A stretch of 64,000 bases of DNA from Helichrysum umbraculigerum (taxonomy: Eukaryota > Streptophyta > Magnoliopsida > Asterales > Asteraceae). Position 1 is the first letter of the stretch. Each line of letters begins with the position of its first letter. Made by a program: the position numbers and the translations under genes. The notes below the pieces were generated by a model. The model did not search any database, was not told the origin of the DNA, and saw nothing but the letters and a program-made list of their open reading frames with translations. This document shows, in pieces, positions 1 through 11,867 of this stretch. The stretch spans positions 71,653,559 to 71,717,558 of the forward strand of contig CATIUR010000001.1 in assembly GCA_949592205.1 (NCBI GenBank). The letters are read 5' to 3'.

Positions 1-43
1 CGTTCCTGATTTCGAGCCTCATTCTCTCTATATCCATCATTCT

Positions 44-44
44 A

Positions 45-83
<39 letters not shown>
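44..83. repeat. (TAA)n microsatellite
   Basis: Uninterrupted TAA trinucleotide run. A T-homopolymer follows at about 120-136. Confidence 0.95.
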
Positions 84-136
84 GTAGGGGATGGAGAGGG
101 ACAAGAGGTATATGAGGTTTTTTTTTTTTTTTTTTT

Positions 137-962
137 CTAAACAGAGAATCATGCATAAATTGTTGATGTATATATGTAAATATGTAATACTGTATTATAA
201 TTTTGCAATTGAAAATAGTAGTAATGTAAAATATACTAGCACAATACACGTGTTATGCAGCGGAGTTTATACTTTATTATATATAGTGACTCAATAATTA
301 TCGTATACTAGGATTATTTTTATTATTCACTGATGGATTACTCGTGATTGTGAGTTTGATAAAAGTAAAAGTATGGAAATGGAATTAGACAAATATGGAA
401 GTATGGAAATGGAATTAGACAAATATAGAAATGTTGAGTCTTATTGTTAAATCTTTCTAAAAATAAAATAGCAAGATGTTTTTAGAAATAGAAATATAGA
501 AGTATAGATTATTAATGAGAAAATAAAAATATAAACAAAATCATAAATGTCTAGTAACATTTAAAGGAGAACATTAAGCTTTTTGACAAAGCGAACATTA
601 ACCATGATAATTTGGGTATCGAACAATTTAATTCCAACGACTTCAGAAAATCAAATCAAAATGAATATGATTTGATGAAAAGATACTAAAATACTTGAAA
701 AAAGTTGTTTTACGTTTTAAGTTTCCTAAAAATGAGCTACAACCTAAAGAAGAATTATATTCGGGAATCGAACCTTACACTCCGCCACCTACTAAAGAAC
801 GTAGTTAGTACGTAGCTGTTGACTCAAGATTTTATCTAAAGTAACCATGCATCACTCGTTATTATTTAATCACAAAAACATAATCATAATTTAAGAGAGT
901 CCGAATCACACTGCACTTACAATCCATTACACTTGTGTATTTTGATTGCTTATTAGCTTTTT

Positions 963-1007
<45 letters not shown>
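137..1007. other. AT-rich intergenic DNA, no gene seen
   Basis: Short open frames here are low-complexity and have no coding signature. The stretch ends in a (TA)n run (about 966-1007) that forms the left flank of the next element. A short direct repeat (AAGTATGGAAATGGAATTAG) occurs at about 370-420. Confidence 0.6.
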
Positions 1008-1009
<2 letters not shown>

Positions 1010-1561
1010 TAGTGATCAAGAGGGAATTGCCTTTTTGGGGGGGAAGCGTTAGTATGCATCAAGAAGCATATTACAATTATCAATCAAAACGTCAACAAAA
1101 AATTATTTTTATTGGTAAATAGTAATCAAAATCGATACTATAAAGAATATTTTAACGAATGAATTTCATTTTTAAGTCATAACATTAATTGATGAATATT
1201 TATTTAATAAATTGTTAATATACAGTGTGATGCATATTAACTAATATGCATCGCGATGCATATTAAAACTTCACATTATTTGAAAGATATTTTTATTGTT
1301 AATATGCATCACAATGCATATTAACTAATATGCACCACGATGCATATTAACGGATTTGGATCTAATATTCATAAATCGATATTATAACTTGAAGAAAGAA
1401 CTTATCAAGGAAGCTTAACATTCATAGCATCGATTCTGATTAACATTTACTAAATTTCAGTTTGCTTTTTTCGAGATTTGTATGGGTGAAGGTAATATGC
1501 TTCCTGATGCATGCTAACGCTTCCCCCCTTCTCCCAAAAAATGCACTTCCCTCTGGATCAT

Positions 1562-1565
<4 letters not shown>
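1008..1565. mobile_element. MITE with long imperfect TIRs inserted in a TA microsatellite
   Basis: The left end (GGTAGTGATCAAGAGGGAA, then a G-run and GAAGCGTTAG) is repeated in inverse orientation at the right end near 1,495-1,565, giving arms of roughly 70 bp. Both ends abut (TA)n tracts (966-1007 and 1566-1600), as expected if a TA-targeting element landed in a TA repeat. The interior (about 1,225-1,350) holds several near-perfect palindromes of the form AATATGCATCGCGATGCATA. There is no coding capacity, so it is non-autonomous. The superfamily is uncertain. Confidence 0.7.
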
Positions 1566-1603
<38 letters not shown>

Positions 1604-1717
1604 ATTATTATGCCCTTGTTTGCACTTTCATTTAATCAATTAGATAAGATTTGTTGATTCATTTAATCTAAACTATAATACAATTAACATTTTTTAGAAA
1701 CATTAGATGGTTTGTAG

Positions 1718-2352
1718 TAGGGCTGTTCACAGTTCGGATAAAACCGGATTATCCAATTGGATAACTTGGATTGGACCATATGGTTTGGATAATTGGATTT
1801 TTGGATCGGTTCGGATCAAAACCAAACTTATTATTTTGGATCACGGATTGGTTTTGGTTTGTAAATTACAAACCGGATTATCCAAAAAAACCAAATAACA
1901 AATAAATACTTATTTTTCATTCATTATATGTATACATGCACATACAAAATAGTTTACTAACTTATTAATATTCTATAAATATCCAAATATAATAGGTAGT
2001 TTATAATTTACATAATTGTTTACTTATATATAAGTAACTTCTAGTTTCGTTTTGCATTTTACTATTATATTACACACACATGTATATGTACTGGGAGGTT
2101 CAAATGAGAACCATCCATTCTGTATAAGTTTATTATAATATCTAACATATTTTTAGTAGATATTATAAATATTTATGTATGTGTATGGATAACCAAAAAC
2201 CAAACCGATCCATCCAAATAGTAATTCGGATGGATTGGTTCGGTTTTTGAATTTGTTTGGACGGTTCGGATTCATATTTTCAAAACCATAATCCATTTGA
2301 ATTCATGTATACGGATCGGTTTTGAACCGAACCATCCATATGAACACCCCTA
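1718..2352. mobile_element. hAT-like non-autonomous element, 635 bp
   Basis: Short terminal inverted repeats TAGGGCTGTTCA (left) and TGAACACCCCTA (right) are flanked by a perfect 8-bp target duplication GTTTGTAG (1710-1717 and 2353-2360). An 8-bp duplication and a CAGGG/TAGGG-type end are typical of hAT elements. The interior is rich in GGATTGGTTCGG-like inverted motifs and has no transposase frame. Confidence 0.8.
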
Positions 2353-2524
2353 GTTTGTAGAACAAACAACCATATACAATAATAATTCTAAAGTACCAAC
2401 ATTATTGGTGGGATATTTGGACCATTTGGTATGTATAGAAGAAATTGAAGAAAAATGTTTTATATGCTTAAAATGTAGGTCTTAATATTTTCTTACAAAT
2501 TTTTAATTGGTACACATGCTAAAT

Positions 2525-2736
2525 CACTACTAGAATCGTCCCTAAAGGTCTATAGCGACGAGAAATCGTTGCAGATGTGTCGTCAGCTATATTTCCGTAT
2601 CTGTTGCTTATCAGCGACGACTTACATCACTTTTAGAGACGAGATGGGTCAACATGTAACTTTTCAGTTGCCTTTAGCGACGATTTGGGTCGTCTCTAAA
2701 GGCCTTTCGTATTATTTGCTCCATTTTCTTGTAGTG
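2525..2736. mobile_element. CACTA (En/Spm) MITE, 212 bp
   Basis: Starts CACTACTAGAA and ends TTCTTGTAGTG, the canonical CACTA terminal inverted repeat, with a 3-bp AAT target duplication on both sides (2522-2524, 2737-2739). Sub-terminal motifs of the type GTCCCTAAAGG / AGCGACGA recur in inverse orientation, as usual for CACTA sub-terminal repeats. No coding sequence. Confidence 0.85.
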
Positions 2737-2750
2737 AATAACGATTAGTG

Positions 2751-2755
<5 letters not shown>

Positions 2756-2814
<59 letters not shown>
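2756..2814. repeat. (AT)n-(AG)n compound microsatellite
   Basis: AT dinucleotides to about 2790, followed directly by AG dinucleotides to 2814. Confidence 0.95.
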
Positions 2815-2815
<1 letters not shown>

Positions 2816-4815
2816 TAATTACATCAAATTAATCTGTCAAAACGTGTATAAATAGACATATTTTTATATCTATATTTTCAAGTACATTTAGCATTGCTCG
2901 ATATTGAATTAGTATAAGTGTGAAGAAAAATTAGGTCATGTGCTAGTGGGGATGGGGTGGAGTTGTGAAGTGGGCATGGTGGGGGTGTCATTACTATTGT
3001 ACATGTGCAAGCTAGTGCAATACACATCTCTTGATGATCCAACTTTGTGATAGCAAAGAAAGGTGGCTTTCCATTTGAGGGTTCATTGATATGGACTACT
3101 CAAGCTTCTAGTTTCAAATTATATTATTTGATTTGATATATAACTTACGAGCTACAAATTTTTGATAGATTTTCCAAAATATTTGATATAGAACTTACTA
3201 ATTTTTGAACGAGGCGAAATGGAATTCGACTTGTGTTAACATGACCGAATCATGCATATCTTTAAGTCTTATCTTATATACAACTTAATACTAACAGTAT
3301 ACGCATGGTTTTAGTCCTTGATTACTACAAACATACAACCTGCAAAATGTAGCAGTGACAACTAATTAATCCATTCATGTTACATAGAATATTATGTTCG
3401 TTAAATAACATGTCATCTTTGAATCCTAAGTTTCGTTATTGTATAGAGAATATTTCAATTTATTAAAATAACATTCTAAATATGTTCAACTAATGATATT
3501 CGGATTTTATATCTTTTAGTAAGTAGGTAATATAAATTATTTGCTTCACCAAATCTACCTTATTCGATAGATAAGAATAATATAAGCTATCAGATAATCT
3601 AGTCATCTACAAATTGCCATGAAATTCAACCCATTTTATAAATAAACAAGTTACTTTTTCCTACTTGGGCCAACCCTTACGAGAAACTTGACCACTGAAG
3701 CACATGATGTGTTTGAACAAAATGACATGACCGTACCCCATCAAAAAGGCTAATGCATCCTTTTGTAGGAGACTAACCCACACAAAACAAAGGAAATAAG
3801 CTTTTGGACAAACTTTTAGAAAAATGTATAATTAGTTGCTTTGCATTTAGTTTATTCAAGTTGGCCGGTATCGGTAAGTTTATCTTATATTATATGGTAC
3901 GAGTACAAATACAATCGATCATTAACTCATATAGTGAATTGATTAAAGAGAGACCAATGCGTAAATTAAATCGAGTAATAAGCTTACGGTTAGAGATCAT
4001 ATTTATATCATTAACATTATAATGAAAATCTTGTAGTTGTTTGATGATGGTAAACGAATGTCGGAATTATTTTGCGAGTTGCGACTAGGGGTTAAGAGGT
4101 TTTAGTGTGGTTAGCAATTCACAATTGTATTGTACTAATAACTATAACTATAAAGGTTCATCTAATCTAACTTTTATATATAGTAACATCATATGTTAGA
4201 GTGCATCAAATGTTGTATCGTTAGAAAAAACTCATCATTCTAAACTGTTATAAGATAAGATGTTAATGGTTATATCGTTAAAAATAAACCCGGTTTTAAT
4301 CGAATCCTATAAGGTATAAAAATTTTGTCTCCCCTTTCCGATCAGAAAAAATGACAATTATACCTAATTTACGCGCCAATATATATGTCTAAATATATGA
4401 TTGATAGACATAAACATTATTACTGAAAATAAATTAAAGATGAGTAGAATTCACATTCATATGTCATTTATTAAAATGATTCAACATATTTTTATTTCTA
4501 TGATTTTAGAGACATATATAAATATTTATATAATATAATATATATTGACACTGAATAAGATAATGGCACAGTGACAGTCCACAAATAAAGCATCATATGA
4601 GTCATTCAAAAGGAGAGGCCCTGCAATTTTTTGAAAGTGAAAAGCAAACAGAAGTGATATGAACAACATAATTGAAAGGGAATGGGTACATAGCTTTAAA
4701 CTTAAGCATTAATTTATGGCATCTTTTGGTACTTTGTGGTGACCATCGTTTAGGAGACTTCACTCTCCATAGGGGCCAATCAAAAAACATATATGGCTAA
4801 TGAAACATACATGAT
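2815..4815. other. Intergenic DNA, no gene recognised
   Basis: AT-rich sequence with only short, unsupported open frames. I see no splice-linked coding, no TIR pair and no tandem array. Confidence 0.5.
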
Positions 4816-5370
4816 ATTAGGGGTGACAATTGGAGTTGGGTTGTATTGACCCGTTCGAATTATCGGGTAAATAGGTCATAACTAGTAGACCTAAACTTGA
4901 CTTGATTTTCTAATCGTGTTGAGTATTCCAAACTACCTGAAAATCTATTAACCCGGACTTGACACAAATGACCCGTTTATTTAATTAGGTTAACAGGTTT
5001 TCGGGTCAAATCGGTTTCAGGTCAAATAGGTTACACGAATCAATCTATAAATTTATAATTCATCATTAATAAGCATAAATATGTTTATAAAATTCCAAAA
5101 AATCATACAACTTAGTATTGATCCAAATTTAATACTAAAACATCATTAAATACAATGATTTATTACACAAAAATAAAACATTTAACTACTTTTAAACTTT
5201 ATTCGGGTTGTCAGGTTAACCCAATACATTATTGGGTGACCCAAATCGGACAAAAAAAGCAGGTTGTCGGGTTCGCGGGTCAAAAACCCAAACCTAAACC
5301 TGACAACCTAATTATTTTCGAGTCGCTTTCGTGTCGGGTTTCGATTCGTGATGAAAATTCAAGATAGCTG
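4816..5370. mobile_element. Diverged hAT-type element remnant
   Basis: The left edge GGGGTGACAATTGG resembles a hAT terminus, and the interior carries GGGT/ACCC and CGGGTCA/TGACCCG motifs in both orientations like other plant non-autonomous hAT elements. No matching right terminus or target duplication was found, so the borders are approximate. Confidence 0.35.
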
Positions 5371-5747
5371 ATCTAGTTTCTAAAAAACTAGAAAAGTAAT
5401 TTAGGCAGCTTAATAATTTTGATTATTGAATGTTAACATGATTCTAATTTCAATATTCAAAATGCACTATACGTATTCGTAGATAATTTCTCTTTTACTG
5501 CAACAGAATGAATGAATACAAAGATTATGAAAAACTTAAAATCTCTCTTATTAGTTTTATGATATTGAAGAAAACAAAAGATGACACTCATGAGTCATGA
5601 CAGCATAGGTTTTTGGGCTTTTTTACATTCTCAGACATTTGGTTGGGCCAAGTTTACTAGCCCATCTTTTTTGGGACGTGAAACGATATGGGCACCCGAT
5701 GAAACTTAAAGACATCTTTTCAACTAAAATGACGAAAGCAGAAATCA

Positions 5748-5912
5748 TGTGTGCTTTTAGCGGTATATAAGTTTGGGAGATGATATTTCCACCATCTAAT
5801 TTGATACATCCACCGAAAGTATGCATAACTGTTTATTAGTTTGGTGGATCTATCAAATTAAATAGTGGAAGTATCACCATCCACCTATAAGTTTAGGTAC
5901 ATAAAAGTGTAA
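5748..5912. mobile_element. Small fold-back MITE
   Basis: The two halves are inverted copies: a left arm with TTTCCACCATCTAATTTGAT and GGTATATAAGTTT, and a right arm with ATCAAATTAAATAGTGGAA and CCTATAAGTTTAGGTAC, around a loop near 5,820-5,840. Ends are approximate and no target duplication was assigned. Confidence 0.55.
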
Positions 5913-7032
5913 TTTTTTTTTAATTTTTTTTTTAAGATAGAAATAGAATGTATACTGTATTGATTGATTGGTTTATGACTTTATGGTCAACCAAGTGTCA
6001 TGAGTGTAACTTTTATGCTAAGCCTATATATGAGAATAACTTGTACAGTTATACCCATTATCAACAGCCAGATGAAGCACAACTATGTACTAGTGACTAT
6101 ATATTTAGCTTGTTATAATCCGGTAAGAACAAGTGTAATCTTGTGTCTTAAGAAAAAGAGCAAGCCACCCTCTTAGGGCAAAGCCATAACTTAATTTTCA
6201 TAGAGGCCGTGCTTCGTTAGAATACTGAGCTAAATTTTATATCATATTACCGTTTAATAATCCTATAATCTTGACAAACTGAACAATGAAAAATTCTATT
6301 TGGTAATTGTTGTCGCCTTCACTTATTGGATCAATGAGTTTTATGCACAAATGATGCAATCATGGGCAATTTAGGGGCTAAATGGTGAAAAACTTTAGAC
6401 TGTAAATCATCTAACAACTGAACAGATGATACATGATTTACGTTAATTGAGTTGTGGGAGGAGCATTATTTTCAGTCCCCATGTCTTCACAATTTGAGGA
6501 TTATAAGAATTTACATATACGCTAGGCGACTTTCACCCTGTTTGACTAATTTTCTTCGTTGTCATTTCCTTCTATTAGACCTTTTGGACTGTTATCAATA
6601 GATTACAACCCGAATCGATATGCTTTTCATATGAATCAGGTGAAACTGCCACCTCTATATGGTACACTTGTAGCCTAATTCATCAGTTAGCATATACAGT
6701 CAGAATTGTGAAAACATACAAAGCTACAAACACTATCATCTAGGTACAAGAATCCAGCCTGCTGAAATTACAAATATTTCATTTTTGGGAAATTTCAATG
6801 TTGATTCTATTGATTTCAACCAATGAGAGATTAGAAGTACTGTGGGGACAATTGAGAACCTAAAATTTCATGATCATGATGGATTGACTTGCTAACATTT
6901 TTTACTGATTTTTAAAAAAAATTTAAGTTACAAAAACCGATAATAAAATGACGATCAAAACTCTTTTAAAATATGATATTTAGGAGAATGTAACAATTTG
7001 AATACGTGAATATAAACAGCGTATCTTATAAA
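5913..7032. other. Intergenic DNA, no gene recognised
   Basis: I looked here for downstream exons of the glutathione transferase fragment on the minus strand and found none. No repeat structure stood out. Confidence 0.45.
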
Positions 7033-7227
7033 CTATGATAATAGTAAAAACTTAATTACTGAATAACAGGAACCTTGGCTGTTGGATTCATCCTGAAAAA
7101 AAGAATGATCCATGTTCTTGCCTGTAATGGGATTGACATGGTATGAGGTGTAATCAATATTCCGTTCTTCCAAACCCAGCCTCACCTTCTGGCTCTTTAA
7201 CGAATACGGGTGATGATACACCTGCAT
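7033..7227 (-). pseudogene. Glutathione S-transferase TCHQD-like, first-exon fragment with frameshift
   Basis: The first 45 or so residues (MQVYHHPYSLKSQKVRLGLE, then DYTSYHVNPITGKNMD) match the N-terminal thioredoxin-like domain of plant TCHQD-class glutathione transferases, including the PYS segment with the expected catalytic serine. An extra T in the run just after MDHS shifts the frame; the other frame continues as the expected FRMNPTAKVPV for a few residues and then hits a stop. No GT splice donor follows and no second exon was found. It lies downstream of the F-box gene on the same strand. Broken exon or captured fragment; class assignment is from recognition, not a search. Confidence 0.7.
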
Positions 7228-7929
7228 CGCCCTTCAAGATAGAACACTAAAAGTCAAAATCTGATAATGGATTAACCAACTACAATTTACAAGCTCGAGA
7301 AATAAAAGAGCTAAAGTGAAGGGTAATTCAGCTTTCAAGTGATGCTGCTAGAAATCTCATTTCATAGATGCTTGATGCTTCCAATGAGCTACAGAGTAAA
7401 AATGAAAACAAGAAGAATATAAAGCCTTACTAAAAAAAACTTTTACGGTTTATATTAAGTACCATTCGCATATACAGAAATTAATACGAGGTACGATTTA
7501 TCATTCATCATGTAAGAGTTCTGATATATTAACCTAGATGATAGAACTAAATAGGCCTGTTCCATAGTATATAACAGGGGCATAATATTGATAAGTATTA
7601 ATACAGAATGAACAAAGTAACAAAGAGAAATGGAAATGATTGAACTAGAAGTTTCAACATATAAATACCAAGATATAAATTACAGTAGATTCATAAAATC
7701 TCTACTACACTACACTACACTACACTACACTACTATTGTGTATACTCTTTCTGTCCTAAATGTACAAGCAATTTAAGCATATAAACCAGCAACTAAACCA
7801 AAATCCCCTCATCATCATATCTTCAATGCAACAATTGAAGAACCCAAATTGCCTAATGTACAACTTTTACCATTTTCTACAACAAAAACCTCTATACACA
7901 AAATTCGAATAACTTGTTTGTTCGATCTA
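7228..7929. other. 3' flank of the F-box gene with a (CTACA)n microsatellite
   Basis: Contains a pentanucleotide run of about six CTACA units at 7703-7733. The part nearest 7,930 should include the F-box gene's 3' UTR (minus strand). No other gene seen. Confidence 0.55.
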
Positions 7930-8631
7930 CTAAAACTCCATGCCGGAAAACAAATTCTTCCTTGACATCTTTTCATCAGAAGAACCAAACAATGCCACCG
8001 ACAGTTCGGCCAATTTATTCTTATCCAATCGAGAACGAGCTACTCTCAATTGTTTTGGAGCATTTGGAGCTTCGATTTCATCAAGGTCAAGTGACAGTTG
8101 ATCTATCGCACACCGAAAAGCAGGCACCTTTTTCGGCGTGCTATATTCAAAATGCAGCTTCTTTGCAATCAAAGCCTGAAAGAAAAAAAACACAAATCAT
8201 TTCACAAAATTAATCAACAATTACATAAAAAATGATGAATTCGAATATAAATATATCAAAAATCGAACTTACAGCTTCTTTAATTGGTTTCGAAACACGA
8301 ATAAGTCTCTTCAAATCATCATGTTCTACACCACATAAAACCCTAATCTGCAAAATAAGCACACACAAACACCATCACTACGTGTAATCAAATTGAATCA
8401 ATAAATCATCATAAAATTCATCGAAAAATCGAAACTTACAAGTACATCCTGAGGTAGAGCTTCCAGAAATGATCGATCAGCAGAAAAGGTATTTCCTATC
8501 GATCGTTTCTTCGTCGGTGAAACCGATTCGATCAAATCCATATCCGTCTCATTCAAAATCAAAATCCTCTTTCTACCAAATGAACTCGTACGTCTTACTA
8601 ACCCTAATCCACAATTCTTCCCCAATGCCAT
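7930..8631 (-). CDS. FBS1-like F-box protein, three exons
   Basis: Exons 8631-8440, 8347-8273 and 8175-7930 join in phase 0, each intron having GTAAGT donors and CAG acceptors, to give 170 residues. The start MALGKNCGLGLVRRTSSFGR and the central F-box (LPQDVL, then RVLCGVEHDDLKRL) followed by HFEYSTPKK match the plant FBS (F-box Stress-induced) family; Arabidopsis FBS1 is about 185 residues. In this family the F-box is internal rather than N-terminal. F-box proteins are substrate receptors of SCF ubiquitin ligases through SKP1/ASK, and FBS1 is also reported to bind 14-3-3 proteins; the RRTSSFGRKR segment is a plausible basic/serine docking site (inference). No stop or frameshift, so probably functional. 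It is the only intact host gene I could support. Confidence 0.9.
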
Positions 8632-9130
8632 TGTATTTCTGATTGATTTCTTGCAAGTAAACTGAAATGGCTGTGACGGTTATTTGTATAGATACAGAGA
8701 TTATATCTATCGATGTATGTATATATATTTTTTTAAAATTGCGTGGAAATTACTGGAATTTTCTGATATTTTCTTTATTTTTCAATTTCAACGTTTATGT
8801 GTTTTATACAGGGGGAGCAAAAAACTAGCCGTTAGAAACAAAGGACACGTGTGAGTATTTAATTTGCTATGGGTAGGTCAGGTTCATGCTGACGTGGATG
8901 ATTTGGTCGGTTTGAGTCGGCTGTTGGTGGTTTTCCTTTTGAACACGTCTTTTGAATTTGAGGGGATCCTATGTGGTGTGGCGAATGGGAAAGTGACACG
9001 TGGCGGACGATGAGTTGAAGCGTGTAGTGAGGTGATGGACGGTTGAGATTGAAAGAGGGAGTACGTGTGAAGTCAATAATGGTAAAGGTTTGTTTCTACG
9101 TTGGCGGCCGGCTTTTGACGGCTGTTCTAC
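8632..9130 (-). promoter_or_regulatory. Upstream region of the F-box gene with ACGT and W-box elements
   Basis: Reading away from the ATG: an AT-rich TATA-like stretch at 8720-8733; GACACGTGTG at 8844-8853; TGACGTGG at 8890-8897; GACACGTGGC (a strong ABRE/G-box form) at 8995-9004; TACGTGT at 9062-9068; and W-box cores (TTGAC) at 9071-9076 (minus strand) and 9115-9119. ABRE/G-box and W-box sites are bound by bZIP and WRKY factors respectively, which fits a stress-induced gene. Occupancy and transcription start are inferred. Confidence 0.6.
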
Positions 9131-9335
9131 TCGGTTTGTTTGTTAATCGAATTAATTTTAATTATTATTATTAATTAATATTAATATTTTACACCTTTCT
9201 TGCCTAGTTGATACATGTGGACTAGGTTAAACGCTGTTATTATGCCGGCACGTAAAATTTTGGCAAAATTTCACTCATATGATCATATCTTTAAAAATCT
9301 ATAATATTACGCTAATATGCTTTTGGGAGATTGTT

Positions 9336-9990
9336 GAAAAAGTACTAGTTGCTTTCGCTATATATTCAATTAAGTACATCTACTATTTTTTTATTGAAAA
9401 AGTACTAGTTGCTTTCGCTATATATTCAATTAAGTACATCTACTATTTTTTTATTGAAAAAGTCACTTAACTCTTGATAATATTCAAATAACTACCTCAG
9501 CTATTTTTTTCGATTGAAAAATTCACCTAACTATTTTATAGTATACTGTTAAATCTCTTTACACTTTTTTGTAATTGATAAAGTTTCCTAACTATTTTTG
9601 TTTGATTTAAACGTACATATATCTTTTACTAAAAGAGTTATTTTTGTATCCGATAATCGTAAAATGACATACATGCATTACTAAAATATTTAAAAAGACG
9701 CATTAGACAGCCTTACATGCCAAATATGTGATATAAGAGCTTTATAAAGCGCAACATATATAGCACATATTTTGTTTCGTCAAATTAAATAGTTGAGTGA
9801 CTTTTTCAATCGAAAAAATAGTAGAGGTACTTAATCGAATATATTATTTAATAGTTGAGTGACTTTTTCAATCGAAAAAATAGTAGAGGTACTTAATCGA
9901 ATATATTATTTAATAGTTGTGTTACTTTTTTAATCAAAAATTGTAGCTATATTTAAATCATTTATACGTATGCAATGACTATATTACCCG
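9336..9990. mobile_element. Fold-back element built from inverted arrays of 60-62 bp repeats
   Basis: The left arm has two identical 60-bp units (9336-9395, 9396-9455) then degenerate units to about 9,600. The right arm has inverted 62-bp units starting at 9788, 9850 and 9912. The shared core, read left to right, is GAAAAAGTCAC plus TCAATTAAGTAC..CTACTATTTTTT. The spacer of about 180 bp has no coding. Outer limits are approximate. Confidence 0.65.
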
Positions 9991-10226
9991 TTTATTTTTG
10001 AAACTTCTCATCTTCTTTACAACCTACATTTTCTATTTTCTATGAACCCTAATTTTCAAATAAAAATCATGAACGAAAAGGCATCATATAACCGGAGGTT
10101 AATCAATACATATATCATAAGTCAATAATAAGTGATTGGTAGAAATGTAGTTACAAACTTACATGCGAATTGCAATTATCGAGGCATCATTTGAAGGACT
10201 CCAACACCATTTTAGATTTTAAAGAG

Positions 10227-11676
10227 GAGAAAATTGCCCATTTCATCCCTGTGTTTGTCCAAAAAATCACAAATCGTCCCTTATTTTAAAAAATATCACC
10301 AGTCATCCTTGTATTTGCTACTTTTGCTCACTAATGGTCCCATTTAACAAACTTCGTTAGTTTTCTCCGTTAAATCATGTGAAATGACCAAAATACCCTT
10401 TAAAGGCTCTCAATCTCCGTCAGCCCATCTGTATTTCATATTTAAAAATAATTAAATTACTTACACTTCTCTCGAAGTCTCAAACACACTCTGTATCTAT
10501 ATCCATGTCTATATAATATTATACTCCGTGTATATTTCATTTTCCCGTCACTTTTATTTTACGCCACTGTCATCCGCCGTTAATCACCACCGGCGAATCA
10601 AAAATGAGGATTCCAGCTCATATTCTCACCGCCGTTCTTCTCTTCTTTTTCATCTTCACTTCTTTGTTAATTGCGGAGATCAAATCTCGCAAGTTCCGAA
10701 CTGGTCCAATAATCCTCTTCGAAAAATTCGAATTCACACACACCGGATTTGTCTCCGTCGTAATATTCGCCGTTTCCGTCACATCGACGTTAGCGCAACC
10801 AGATCTGTCAAGGTTGGGGTTTTTCCTTCTATGAGAAGAATTGTAAAAATCCATCATAAATAATAAGGTGGGAATTAAAGGAGCTGAGTGAGATCTGGTA
10901 GTTAAAAAATTGATTGATTGTTGGTTGTACCTGGAGAAGAAGATGAATGAAGATAAAGTAACTACCACCGGCCGGCCTCTCAACACTTGCCGGAAACCTA
11001 CAACTTCCAGCGGTGGTGGCGACTAGCGCAAAAATATTTCATTTTAGGTTTGAATGGATTTCTATGTGTTTTTAAAAAATTGGGTCTTTTTGGGGTTCAT
11101 AAATGGTTTCGATTTAGATCTAAGTTCCTATTTCGATTTTTCTAATGGATTTTCATATTGTGTTTGCGATTTTGGTATTGTTCGCGTTTCCGCAGTGATA
11201 AATTTAAGTTTGTAGATTTATGTTTATTGTTCAATTTGTTTGTCATGGTGATTCGTTACAGTTGTACTAATTGGTGGTTTGATATAGTTAATGGGTTTTG
11301 ATCTCGAATGTGTGTTGCTTCATTTGAAGGCGTACTGATATAGTTAATTGGTGGTTTAAATGTCTGTTGCTTCAATTGGTGGTTCGAATTTTTCGAGAAA
11401 GAATATAGTCACAGATATAGAAATTGGTATTTTTTTAAGATGATGATGATGATGGGTTGGTGAATGGATGAATTGAATACCGGTATAAGAAAAATTAAAA
11501 TTAAGGGTATTTTAGTCATTTTAGTATGATTTAACAGAAAATGTTAACTATTTTAACGAAAAGGATTACTAGTGAGCAAAAGTAGCAAATACAAGGATGA
11601 CTGGTGATATTTTTTGAAATAAGGGACGATTTGTGATTTTTTGGACAAACACAGGGACGAAATGGGCAATTTTCTC
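10227..11676. mobile_element. Mutator-like element (Pack-MULE type) with long TIRs
   Basis: Inverted ends of about 170 bp (GAGAAAATTGCCCATTTC inward to the AAATACCCTT region near 10,400; mirror copy from about 11,500) with 9-bp flanks TTTAAAGAG (10218-10226) and TTTAAAAAG (11677-11685), one mismatch. Long TIRs plus 9-bp duplications are the Mutator hallmark. There is no transposase. The interior holds a captured host exon (10604-10834) and a second GC-richer segment (about 10,900-11,040) that may also be captured. Confidence 0.75.
10604..10834 (+). pseudogene. Captured 5' exon of a GPR107/CAND-type lung-7TM receptor gene
   Basis: The 76-residue frame begins with a hydrophobic signal peptide (about residues 1-23) followed by AEIKSRKF, ILFEKFEFTHTG and TSTLAQPDLSRLGFFLL. 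This order matches the N-terminal lumenal region of plant lung-seven-transmembrane receptor proteins (CAND6/7 in Arabidopsis). A stop follows directly where the family has SEES, and no transmembrane domain follows. Upstream sequence (about 10,450-10,603) looks like the donor's 5' UTR. It sits between the Mutator-like TIRs, so gene capture is the simplest explanation. Confidence 0.7.
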
Positions 11677-11768
11677 TTTAAAAAGAAAAAAACTCAAATA
11701 TAATATGGTGACATGGCAGACGTACTATAAATCATATCTATCTATTTCTATTACTAGTATATATACCA

Positions 11769-11812
11769 CTAGTAGGTGAAGGACCCGTGAAGGACCCGTG
11801 ATAATGCGGGCT
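11769..11812 (-). mobile_element. Possible Helitron 3' terminus
   Basis: On the minus strand a small hairpin (CCCGCATTATCACGGG) is followed about 20 nt later by CTAG and then T, the CTRR-T arrangement of Helitron 3' ends. The hairpin is weak and no 5' TC end was identified. Confidence 0.3.
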
Positions 11813-11867
11813 TTCATATGTTGTTTTTTTATTTATATATATTATATATGTGAGATGTTAAAATGTG

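Noticed and set aside
3804..4022. 72-codon plus-strand frame
   Set aside because: Isolated, AT-rich and without similarity to anything I recognise.
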